A stretch of DNA of 11,185 nucleotides from contig JACRDJ010000074.1 of assembly GCA_016218635.1 (NCBI GenBank), positions 1-11,185 of the forward strand, given 5' to 3'. The notes below the pieces were generated by a model. The model was given only the letters and a program-made list of their open reading frames with translations, ran no database searches and was not told the origin of the DNA. The position numbers and the translations under genes are program-made. The stretch comes from Candidatus Iainarchaeum sp. (lineage in GTDB: Archaea; Iainarchaeota; Iainarchaeia; Iainarchaeales; JAFGBZ01). Of the stretch, positions 1-7,085 are shown one piece after another. Within the stretch, counting starts at the first letter, position 1; each line of letters starts with the position of its first letter.

Positions 1-695
1 TCCATGGCCACCAAATCGTTGTCCCCGTCCCCGTCGAGGTCTCCCATGCGGATTCTTCCCCCGCCGGTAATGTTGCCGGTTGAAGTTGAAATCACGGCCC
101 TTGAATCATAGTATGGGGCGTTGGTGCAGCTGAATTGCATTTGGTAGGCGTTGGTGTCGATGGCGTCCGTGGCCGAGAGGGTGAGGGAGAAGCTGGGGCT
201 GTTGGTGGAGGCATTTCCGTCGTTGATGGAGAGGGTGGCCGTGGCGGGGGCGTGGTTGTCTATCACAAATGAGTTGGAGGTGAATCGGTTGGAGTCGGTG
301 GGGGAGGAATTAAGGTCAATGGTGAGGGTGTGGTTGCCGTCGGTGAAGAGGTTGAAGTCGACGTTGAGGTCGAGTCCGCCAAAGGGGGTGTTGATGTATT
401 GGCAGGTTTGGCGGGTGGAGTTGTTTTTGTCCGGATTAAAGCAGTAGGGGCTGGCGTTGAGGTTTCGGTCGCGTACGAGGAGGGTGTTGTCAATGTAGAG
501 GGTGAAGTTGGTGTCGTTGTTGTTGGTGTCGCGGAAGTTGAAGTCCACGGAGTGCCGGCCGGACTGATAGGTTCCCGTGATGGGGTAAACGAAGTTCAAA
601 TCAAAGTAATTCACGGCCCAGGCGGGCGTAATGGAAATCAGGATGATTCCGATGAGTAAAATCCGTGCCGTATGGCTAACTCCCGTTATTTTCAT
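1..695 (-). CDS. Secreted Ig-like/FG-GAP (VCBS) surface protein, N-terminal part
   Basis: The frame is open from ATG at 695-693 to the left window edge (231 complete codons, no stop), so the C-terminus is missing. Residues 1-27 form a Sec signal peptide: a short basic start, a hydrophobic core (ILLIGIILISI) and a probable cleavage after AWA. The mature part is rich in Asn, Thr and Asp and has about nine N-x-S/T sequons. Residues around 150-200 look like an Ig-like repeat of the kind found in surface proteins (SFSLTLSATDAID). Residues 219-227 (DLDGDGDND) form a calcium-binding loop that opens an FG-GAP/VCBS repeat; this family builds beta-propellers in extracellular proteins. I infer an exported, possibly N-glycosylated cell-surface adhesin or enzyme. 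A TTTAAA box centred about 26 bp before the ATG suggests a leaderless transcript and supports this start. It is transcribed away from the secretion locus, and no evidence shows that it uses that machine. Confidence 0.85.
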   Translation of the reverse strand, partial: MKITGVSHTARILLIGIILISITPAWAVNYFDLNFVYPITGTYQSGRHSVDFNFRDTNNNDTNFTLYIDNTLLVRDRNLNASPYCFNPDKNNSTRQTCQYINTPFGGLDLNVDFNLFTDGNHTLTIDLNSSPTDSNRFTSNSFVIDNHAPATATLSINDGNASTNSPSFSLTLSATDAIDTNAYQMQFSCTNAPYYDSRAVISTSTGNITGGGRIRMGDLDGDGDNDLVAM

Positions 696-717
696 CCATG
701 AACTAAACTCCGTTTGG

Positions 718-723
718 TTTAAA
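718..723 (-). promoter_or_regulatory. TATA-like box of the secreted surface protein gene
   Basis: TTTAAA on the minus strand, preceded by an A-rich stretch that could act as a BRE. Its centre is about 26 bp upstream of the ATG at 695, the spacing expected if transcription starts at or next to the start codon. Confidence 0.45.
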
Positions 724-851
724 TGGTTTTTTCCCGGTGTCTTTCTTTTGTGTTTTTTGCCCATTGACGATAATGCCGGTTTGGGTTTCCTGTCTTTCCG
801 GTGCGGTTATGCCGGTTTAACGGCCTGAATTTCCGTTTTTCTTTCGTTAAC

Positions 852-860
852 TATAATAAT
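852..860 (+). promoter_or_regulatory. TATA-like box of the secretion operon
   Basis: TATAATAAT lies in an A/T-rich patch about 36 bp before the GTG at 892. An archaeal start site about 26 bp downstream would leave a leader of roughly 10 nt containing GGGG. No other good box lies between this point and the platform gene, so ATPase and platform are probably co-transcribed from here. Confidence 0.5.
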
Positions 861-891
861 TTCATTCTTTCTCTTATGAGCGGGGTTATGC

Positions 892-1677
892 GTGAAAATT
901 AACGGGTTTGAGGTCGGACCGCACGTCATCAAAGAGGAAGGCGGCAAGCGGCACCTGATTATTGACTGCCGGAATGCCAAGTATTCCCCTTCCATTTCGG
1001 ATGACGAGGCCTGCCGTTCGCACGTGCTTCGTTTGCTGATGGAGAATGAAGCCGACATGGTGGTTCTGGCAGACGTGTACGAGCGGCTTTATGACGAGCA
1101 TCAGACGAAGATGCTTTCCGAGCTGGCGGCATTGGCGTCCAAGTTTGAGTCGGATGCCGTGTGGTCGTATGCGCATCTGGGTGACCCGGCCGTGGAAGGG
1201 GAAAGCCGTTTCGGGGAACGCCATAATGTGCTGGTGCGCGTAGCGCATGATTTGCTGCTCTTTGACCCCATCGGGGCTTATCTGGAACTGATTCGGGCCG
1301 TGCGGGATGAGAAGGCCCGCCTGGAGTCTGCGGAGGTGAAGGACTCGCGGAAGTACTTCAACAGTCTGCTGGAACTCAAGAAGGAATTCGAGTCCACGGA
1401 ACTGATTGCTAAAGTAAAGGAACTGATGCTTAAACTGCGGCAGGTTCCGGAGCCCCTGGGCCTTTACCGTTCGTTTTTTGAGGTGCAGGTGAAGCCCTCC
1501 TTCATCGGTTCGCGCCTGATGTTTGACGATTCCGGGAAACTGGATTTATTGGATGAGTATTCGGTGGGGGAGTCTTCGGTTCAGATATTCAGGCACCCGC
1601 TGAAAACCGAGCGGATGTATTTCATTAACCCGCCCGAGTATTCGCTTTCGCCGGAAAAGTATTTCGTGCTCACGTAG
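892..1677 (+). CDS. FlaI/GspE-like secretion ATPase, N-terminal part, ends at in-frame TAG
   Basis: This 261-residue frame encodes the N-terminal region of an archaeal type II/IV secretion ATPase. It starts at GTG 892; the nearby ATG triplets at 876 and 888 are out of frame, and GGGG lies just upstream. Visible family-like stretches are LIIDCRNAKYSPSIS (around 25-39), VYERLYDEHQTKML (around 63-76) and, at the end, YFINPPEYSLSPEKYF, which in homologues leads directly into the helical segment before the motor core. The TAG at 1675-1677 cuts this off. The motor half continues in exactly the same frame 9 bases later, so this looks like one protein interrupted by an amber codon and not a natural end. 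On its own the product would lack Walker A and could not hydrolyse ATP. Alternatives are a split subunit, readthrough, a true nonsense mutation or a base-calling error. Confidence 0.85.
   Translation: MKINGFEVGPHVIKEEGGKRHLIIDCRNAKYSPSISDDEACRSHVLRLLMENEADMVVLADVYERLYDEHQTKMLSELAALASKFESDAVWSYAHLGDPAVEGESRFGERHNVLVRVAHDLLLFDPIGAYLELIRAVRDEKARLESAEVKDSRKYFNSLLELKKEFESTELIAKVKELMLKLRQVPEPLGLYRSFFEVQVKPSFIGSRLMFDDSGKLDLLDEYSVGESSVQIFRHPLKTERMYFINPPEYSLSPEKYFVLT
1675..1677 (+). other. In-frame amber codon inside the ATPase reading frame
   Basis: The codons read TTC GTG CTC ACG TAG GCC AAG GAA GTG GTG. The frame before it (from 892) and after it (1678 onward) is the same, and the protein on both sides reads as a continuous secretion ATPase. 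One substitution would turn a Lys, Glu, Gln or Trp codon into this TAG. An AAGGA stretch just after it (1681-1685) is close to GTG codons at 1687 and 1690 and could allow reinitiation. Confidence 0.85.
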
Positions 1678-1686
1678 GCCAAGGAA

Positions 1687-4557
1687 GTGGTGGCCCAGTA
1701 CCGTCCGGGGCGCATTTCGCTTTCTTCGGTTTCCTCGAACCGGAAGTACTTTGAACGCATTTACCAGTCCAGCATTCAGGACATCTGCACGGAAAACAAG
1801 CTGCCGTTCTCCCGGCCCGAGATTGCGGAACTGGCGGAAATGGTGGCCCGTTACACGGTGGGGTACGGGATTCTGGAAATTCTGCTCAATGACAAGCGGC
1901 TGACTGACCTCTACGTGGACGCCCCCATCGGCCAGCGGCCGCTTTACGTGGTTCACTCGGAGTTCGGCCAGTGCCAGACCAACATTTTGTATTCGAATGA
2001 AGAGGCCCAGTCCATGATTTCAAAAATGCGGGCCATGAGCGGGCGGCCCTTTGACGAAGCGCACCCCATTCTGGATTTTGATATTCCGGACCTCGATACC
2101 CGTCTGGCCATGATTGGCCCCCCCCTTTCTTCCGCGGGGCCGGCGTTCGCGTTCCGCCTGCATAAGGTGACTCCGTGGACCCTGCACCAGTTCATTGACC
2201 GCAAATTCATTACTCCGCTGGGAGCTGGACTGCTTTCCTTTTTTGTGGACTCGCAGTCCACCATGCTGGTGACGGGTTCTAGGGGTTCCGGAAAAACTTC
2301 CCTGATGAGCGCATTAATGCTTGAAATCATGCAGAATCAGCGGGTTCTGGTGCAGGAGGACAGTGTAACGGGGGATGCCTCGATTGTGGTAGAACGCGAA
2401 GGCAGGATGGAAAAGACCACCGTGGGGGTCTTAACCGACTCACTGATTGAAAAATACGGTTCATTGAACCAATCCGGACGGGAAATCCTGTTTGCAAACC
2501 CGGAGTCCATCCGGGTTTTTTCCCTGACTTCCGGGGGAAAAGTGGTGCTTATGCCGGTGTCTCAGTTCATGCGGCATAAAGTGAATAAAAAAATACTGGA
2601 AGTGACCACCCGTTCCGGGAAGAAAATCAAGGTAACCGAAGACCATTCCCTGTTCGGCTTAAAGAATAATGAGATTCAGCCGGTCAAAACCAGGGATTTG
2701 AGAAAAGGCGGTTTTATTGCGGTTCCGCGGGGCATTGATTTTGAACGGCCTTCCGTTTCTCACTGTAATTTGCTGGATCACCTGCCGAAGTTTAAATCCG
2801 GTTTTGTTGTTGGGGGACCGGAGTTAAGGGCACTCATTGCCGGCAATTGGAATGCCATCAGGGCTCTTGCTAAACGGTTTGGCTATCAGCGGAATGCGAT
2901 TCAAGTCTGGAAAAGAAATGCCGTTCTTCCCGCAAATGTGTTGAGTGAACTTGATTTTTCTTCCATGAATCCTTCTGAACTGAAATTAAAGATGGACAAG
3001 GACTCCAAACCGATTCCGGTTATTATTCCGTTCACGGACAGCTTCCTGAACCTCGTGGGACTGTGGCTGGCGGACGGATGTTATGATTCCAATTATGCGG
3101 TCATTATTTCGTCTCCGGACTGTCTGGAGCCAGTCCAGGAAACAGTCAAAGTATTGGGTCTGAAAGTGCGCCGGCATTCAGACGGTTTTTCATGGATGAT
3201 TTCCAACACCACGTTGGTCTTTTTCTTGAAGGAAATTCTGGGTCTTAAAGGGGATGCATACTCCAAAAAGTTCCCTGACTGGGTTTATGGCCTGTCCAAA
3301 GAACAGTCTGCCATGGTGTTAAAAGGGCTCTTCAGCGGGGATGGGTCGGTGTCCAAGTATGAGACGGCCATTTCACTGGTTTCGCAGGAATTGATTGAAG
3401 GCATTCAGTTTCTTCTGCTCCGCCACGGTATTATTTCCAGAAAACATAAACAAAGCCTTCGGGATCACACCATTTCACTGCGGATCAGCAGTGTTCCGAT
3501 GAACCGGAAATTCAGGGAGCATATCGGGTTCCTGCAGGAATACAAGATAAATAAGCTGGATTCGGTTTGCAGCCGAAATTATTTTCATGATGTTACGGAC
3601 GTTATTCCTTTCAGTGCAGAGGATAAGCAGGCATTCGGGAACCTTTTTTCCTCCTTTAATTCACCCGATTATGTCACGCGCAATTATTCCCTTGGGCGAA
3701 AAAAATTCGGTTCGTTATTGCAGCAAAAAACGGCCAGTCTGGATGAATCCCTTTTCAGCCGATTCTCCCGTCTGCTGAATGCGGAAGTGTTCTGGGACGA
3801 GGTTGTTTCAGTCCGGTCTGTTGAAAGCACGGGCACATTCGTTTACGACTTCAGTGTTCCGGGAACCGAGAACTTTGTTTGCGAAAACATCATCGCGCAC
3901 AACACGGCTGAATTACCCGTGCCCTACATGAAGGAAATCGGTTTTAATGTCCAGCACCTTAAGACCAGTGCCCCGGTGGGCGGGTCCAAGCAGTCCACGG
4001 AAGTTTCTCCCGCGGAAGCCCTGCGCACGGGATTGCGTTTGGGGGATTCGGCACTGATTGTGGGGGAAGTGCGGAGCACGGAGGCCAAGGTGCTCTTTGA
4101 GGCCATGCGGGTGGGGGCTGCCGGAAACATTGTGATGGGAACCATTCACGGGGATTCCGCGTATTCCGTGTGGGACCGGGTAGTGAATGACCTGGGCGTT
4201 CCGTCCACTTCGTTTAAGGCCGCAGACATCGTGGTGGTGGCGCGTCCCATCCGGTTTTCGGGTTCATTGCAGCGCGTGCGGCGATTGGTGCAGGTAACCG
4301 AAGTCAAAAAGAACTGGGTCACGGACCCTTCCCGGGAAGGCGGACTGCTGGATTTAATGCTTTATGATGCGGGAAAGGATTCCCTGGATCTGGTGGAAGA
4401 CAACCTCAAGGAATCGGATTTGTTTTCCAAGGTTTCACGCCTCACTGGACTTTCCCTGGAGCAGATTTGGTCCAACATCCGTCTCAATGCCGCTTCCAAA
4501 GAGCACCTGGTTTCCCTGCGCCGGAATTCAATCTGCCGGACCTGCTGGAGGCGGTGA
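1687..4557 (+). CDS. FlaI/GspE-like secretion ATPase motor domain containing an intein
   Basis: This frame (956 residues counted from GTG 1687) holds the motor of an archaeal type IV pilus/archaellum/type II-like secretion ATPase, which powers assembly of pilin-like filaments at the inner face of the membrane. Residues 130-170 carry the R-x-I-PPLS-AFxFR-PWTL block. Walker A is GSRGSGKTS at 197-205. The ED|T motif at 224-225/740 is split by a 514-residue intein (226-739). After splicing, QED joins TAELPV, matching the family EDTxELP motif. GEVRS (about 793-797) and TIHG (about 819-822) are the Walker B-like and His-box regions. The start at 1687 is arbitrary, because the same frame runs on from 892 through a TAG. 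The last 13 or so residues, from around LRRNSICRTCWRR, are out of frame: the true C-terminus lies in the -1 frame and ends at 4718. If both breaks are real, activity depends on recoding. Confidence 0.85.
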   Translation: MVAQYRPGRISLSSVSSNRKYFERIYQSSIQDICTENKLPFSRPEIAELAEMVARYTVGYGILEILLNDKRLTDLYVDAPIGQRPLYVVHSEFGQCQTNILYSNEEAQSMISKMRAMSGRPFDEAHPILDFDIPDLDTRLAMIGPPLSSAGPAFAFRLHKVTPWTLHQFIDRKFITPLGAGLLSFFVDSQSTMLVTGSRGSGKTSLMSALMLEIMQNQRVLVQEDSVTGDASIVVEREGRMEKTTVGVLTDSLIEKYGSLNQSGREILFANPESIRVFSLTSGGKVVLMPVSQFMRHKVNKKILEVTTRSGKKIKVTEDHSLFGLKNNEIQPVKTRDLRKGGFIAVPRGIDFERPSVSHCNLLDHLPKFKSGFVVGGPELRALIAGNWNAIRALAKRFGYQRNAIQVWKRNAVLPANVLSELDFSSMNPSELKLKMDKDSKPIPVIIPFTDSFLNLVGLWLADGCYDSNYAVIISSPDCLEPVQETVKVLGLKVRRHSDGFSWMISNTTLVFFLKEILGLKGDAYSKKFPDWVYGLSKEQSAMVLKGLFSGDGSVSKYETAISLVSQELIEGIQFLLLRHGIISRKHKQSLRDHTISLRISSVPMNRKFREHIGFLQEYKINKLDSVCSRNYFHDVTDVIPFSAEDKQAFGNLFSSFNSPDYVTRNYSLGRKKFGSLLQQKTASLDESLFSRFSRLLNAEVFWDEVVSVRSVESTGTFVYDFSVPGTENFVCENIIAHNTAELPVPYMKEIGFNVQHLKTSAPVGGSKQSTEVSPAEALRTGLRLGDSALIVGEVRSTEAKVLFEAMRVGAAGNIVMGTIHGDSAYSVWDRVVNDLGVPSTSFKAADIVVVARPIRFSGSLQRVRRLVQVTEVKKNWVTDPSREGGLLDLMLYDAGKDSLDLVEDNLKESDLFSKVSRLTGLSLEQIWSNIRLNAASKEHLVSLRRNSICRTCWRR
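2362..3903 (+). mobile_element. Intein with LAGLIDADG (DOD-type) homing endonuclease
   Basis: A 514-residue intein lies in frame inside the ATPase. It begins with Ser1 (SVTGDASIVV, block A with Ser replacing the more common Cys). Block B is TEDH at intein residues 92-95. The C-terminus is FVCENIIAHN followed by Thr+1 (block G, with the penultimate His and final Asn intact). The endonuclease has two LAGLIDADG motifs, LVGLWLADG with its Asp at about 238 and LKGLFSGDG with its Asp at about 327. Both acidic catalytic residues are present, so it may be active. Around residues 162-194 there is a helix-turn-helix-like stretch (LAKRFGYQRNAIQVW). Removal restores the ED-T-AELPV motif exactly. The intein is visibly more A/T-rich than the host gene (for example 22/60 G+C at 3541-3600 against 38/60 at 4021-4080 by hand count), consistent with horizontal arrival. 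Confidence 0.95.
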
Positions 4558-4718
4558 ACACGGTGCCGATCGGCAACAAACTCATGCTGCTTAAAGAAGA
4601 ACAGCTGGCCGAGCACGGTTCCGTGAATTACCCGCAGTTGCTTGAAGAATGGAAAGCTTGGGTGAAGGCCTCTCATCTGAAGCGGTTGCTGGAATCCCAG
4701 AAAAAGAAGGGGAAATGA
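4518..4718 (+). pseudogene. Frameshifted C-terminal tail of the secretion ATPase
   Basis: From about 4518 the -1 frame encodes PEFNLPDLLEAVNTVP, then a Leu/Lys-rich helical tail, and stops with TGA at 4716-4718, directly against the platform protein's ATG at 4719. This tail reads as the natural continuation of the ATPase's KEHLVSL at about 4498-4518: hydrophilic, helical, with a basic end (QKKKGK). The upstream frame instead runs into a short Arg/Cys-rich peptide and stops at 4557. A single missing base between about 4510 and 4520, near TTTCCC, would explain the break. The shift is not at a classical slippery heptamer in the incoming frame. Either a deletion, a base-calling error in a short homopolymer, or unusual recoding is possible. 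It has no plausible start of its own apart from an ATG at 4467 that lies inside the ATPase codons. Confidence 0.75.
4707..4712 (+). promoter_or_regulatory. Ribosome binding site of the platform gene
   Basis: AAGGGG lies 6 nt before the ATG at 4719, inside the last codons of the ATPase tail. With the TGA immediately followed by ATG, it suggests translational coupling between ATPase and platform. Confidence 0.5.
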
Positions 4719-7085
4719 ATGGCTTCTGAAAAAAATCCGCTGACGTATTCAGGCGAAAAAAACGTCCGCCCGCTTTCCCTGGGAGAGCAGTATGCGCGGA
4801 TTCCGGTTTCCCGGGAGGATTTTGAGGACACCGGAAATGCCAAGCTGGTTTTGCGCACGCATCACCCGTTTGTGGCATACTGCAAGCGCGTGCATGCGGC
4901 CGTTCCCTCTCTGGGTTCGGCGGGTGCGTTTCCTTCCGACATTAAGGATGCCGTGGAGTTTTTGGGATGGGAACTGCGGCCCGCGGAATGGGATGCGGCA
5001 TTCAAGTTCACCCTGGGCGCCGCTTTGATGGGGGCACTGGTGATGGGAACCGTTCTGAATTTTTTCCTGGCCGAAACAATCGGGGAGATTATCGGTTCGG
5101 GCCTGATTCTGATGGCGGTTTTCTTCGGCCCCTTTCTGGGCCTTGCCCTTTATGCCGCATTCACGGTGCGTTCCTATCCATTACGGGAAGCCGAATCCGA
5201 GCAGGTGAAGGCGCTCACCTTCGTGCCCGAAATCATGGGGCACATGGTGATGTCGATGAAACTCGTGCCCAACCTCGAGAAGGCTCTGGAGTTTGCTTCC
5301 CTGCACGGGCGGGGAAAGATTGCGCAGGACTTTCAGCGCGTGATTTGGGACACGCAGCTGGGAATGTATGGCTCCGTTTCCGAGGGTCTGGACGCGCTGG
5401 CGTATCGGTGGGGCAAGTTCTCGTTTGAATTCAAGCAGTCCCTGATGCGGGTGCGTTCGTCCGTGCTGGAAAGCGCGGAATCGCGAAGGTTTCTGCTCCT
5501 GGACAAGACCATGAGTGAGCTGTTGGAGTCCGTGAAATTCAAGATGGAAATTTATGCGCGCTCGCTGTCCCAGCCCAGCATGATGCTGTTTTATCTGGGG
5601 GTACTGCTGCCATTGATTCTCATCATCATCCTGCCCGTGGGCTCGAGTTTTTCGGGAGCCCCTCTCGCGCACCCCCTGGTGCTTGGATTTCTGTACATGA
5701 TTCTGATTCCGGGATTCACGTTTTTGTTTGCCCGAAGCCTGATTGCCAGGCGTCCGCCCACCTATGAAGCGCCGTTCATTCCGGACACCTACCCCGGGCT
5801 TCCCCCCAAGGGCATGATCCGGGAAGGCGGTCTGCAGGTTCCCGTTATGGCCGTGCTGGCCGTCATTCTGGTGGCCGGAGCAGGGCTCTCCATTTTTGTT
5901 TCCCAGCAGGGGTTTCCGCCCAAATTCATGACGCCCCCAGACCAGGACCCTTTCTTCATCATTCACCCCGACCAGTCTGCTTACGAAGTGCAGTTGAAGG
6001 CCGGACTCATAGAGGTTGGCCAGCCACCCAACTATTTTTCAGCAGAGTCCCCCGAAGGGGCTTTGTTCCTGGAATTCACCCGTCAGGGAATGAGTGCGGA
6101 GGTGGCTAAGGCCAGGGTGATCAGCGAAGAAAAGGCGTTTTACATGAAGAAAGGAAACGACATCGCTCCCACCGCACTCGTGTTTTCACTGATGCTGGTG
6201 TTCTCGTTGCTGGTCTTTGTGTACCTGTATTATTCCAACATTTACAAGCGCCGGGCCCAGGAAGAAGTCATGAAACTCGAGGACGAATTCCGGGATTCCC
6301 TCTACATTCTGGCCTCGCGCCTGGGGGAAAACAAGCCCGTGGAGGAAGCCCTCCGCCACGTGCGCGACTTTCTGCCCACGTACCGCATCAGTTCCATGTA
6401 TGACAAAATACTCGAAAACATTTCCCTGCTCTCCATGCCCCTTCATGAGGCCATCTTTGACAAAACGTATGGGGCGCTGCGCAACATTCCCAGCAAGACC
6501 ATGGCCACCTCCATGCAGCTGCTTACCGACTCCGTTCAGCTGGGTGTGAACGTGGCCGCCCGCACCATGATTGCCCTCTCCATTCAGCTGCAGAATGCGC
6601 AGGCCGTCACCCGCAAGATGACGGAACTCTTAAGCGAAATCACTTCCATGATGCAGACGCTTTCCATATTCATTGCCCCCATCGTGCTGGGCATCACCGT
6701 ATCGCTTCAGAAAGTAGTCATTCTTACTCTTTTCTCAATCGCTTCCAGCGATTCGGGGGCCAGTGTGCAGAACCTCGACGTTTCCGGTGCGGTGGACGGT
6801 TCCGGATTCAGTGTGGGCGGCATTTCCTCCATCACTTCCGGGAATGCGGGTTCCCTGCTTTCCGCGGACATTTCCGGAGTGGCCACGCCCACGGAATTCA
6901 TTTTCATCATCGCCGTCTACATCATCCTGCTGGTCATCATCATGAATTACTTCATCACCAAAATCCAGGAGGACAACGACCTCCTCGTGCGGATTAACCT
7001 GGCCAAGGCCCTTCCGTTTTCCGTGCTGATATTCATTGTGGCCGTGGTCGTGGCCGATCTCTTCATCGGCGGATTAACGGCATGA
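4719..7085 (+). CDS. FlaJ/TadC-like membrane platform protein, two T2SSF modules
   Basis: This 788-residue integral membrane protein is the likely platform that couples the ATPase to filament assembly. About nine hydrophobic spans can be read: roughly 95-117, 126-148, 288-307, 319-339, 374-394, 483-505, 648-674, 724-746 and 764-786. Two long hydrophilic helical blocks, about 160-287 and 510-645, have the character of repeated T2SSF/GspF cytoplasmic modules (VPNLEKALEFAS; KPVEEALRHVRDFLPTYR). The segment 395-480 between spans is hydrophilic, and a Gly/Ser-rich stretch (675-722) is probably an extracytoplasmic loop. Bacterial TadB/TadC are about 300 residues each and archaeal FlaJ about 550, so this double, long form is larger than those. 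The start is fixed by an RBS and by the ATPase stop directly before it. The frame is intact, which argues against long-standing decay of the locus. Confidence 0.88.
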   Translation: MASEKNPLTYSGEKNVRPLSLGEQYARIPVSREDFEDTGNAKLVLRTHHPFVAYCKRVHAAVPSLGSAGAFPSDIKDAVEFLGWELRPAEWDAAFKFTLGAALMGALVMGTVLNFFLAETIGEIIGSGLILMAVFFGPFLGLALYAAFTVRSYPLREAESEQVKALTFVPEIMGHMVMSMKLVPNLEKALEFASLHGRGKIAQDFQRVIWDTQLGMYGSVSEGLDALAYRWGKFSFEFKQSLMRVRSSVLESAESRRFLLLDKTMSELLESVKFKMEIYARSLSQPSMMLFYLGVLLPLILIIILPVGSSFSGAPLAHPLVLGFLYMILIPGFTFLFARSLIARRPPTYEAPFIPDTYPGLPPKGMIREGGLQVPVMAVLAVILVAGAGLSIFVSQQGFPPKFMTPPDQDPFFIIHPDQSAYEVQLKAGLIEVGQPPNYFSAESPEGALFLEFTRQGMSAEVAKARVISEEKAFYMKKGNDIAPTALVFSLMLVFSLLVFVYLYYSNIYKRRAQEEVMKLEDEFRDSLYILASRLGENKPVEEALRHVRDFLPTYRISSMYDKILENISLLSMPLHEAIFDKTYGALRNIPSKTMATSMQLLTDSVQLGVNVAARTMIALSIQLQNAQAVTRKMTELLSEITSMMQTLSIFIAPIVLGITVSLQKVVILTLFSIASSDSGASVQNLDVSGAVDGSGFSVGGISSITSGNAGSLLSADISGVATPTEFIFIIAVYIILLVIIMNYFITKIQEDNDLLVRINLAKALPFSVLIFIVAVVVADLFIGGLTA

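Noticed and set aside
330..659. Val/Glu/Gly-rich plus-strand ORF of 109 codons, and other frames over 151-493
   Set aside because: These are shadows of the Asn/Thr/Asp-rich minus-strand secreted protein; their odd composition follows from its AAC/ACC/GAC codons.
4507..4520. Classical -1 slippery heptamer at the ATPase frameshift
   Set aside because: TTTCCCT fits X-XXY-YYZ only in the outgoing frame; in the incoming frame the codons are GTT TCC CTG, which do not re-pair after slipping back.
5181..5966. Minus-strand ORF of 261 codons inside the platform gene
   Set aside because: It is rich in His, Gln, Arg and Asn, has no motif, and lies antisense to a convincing membrane protein. It is a codon-bias shadow.
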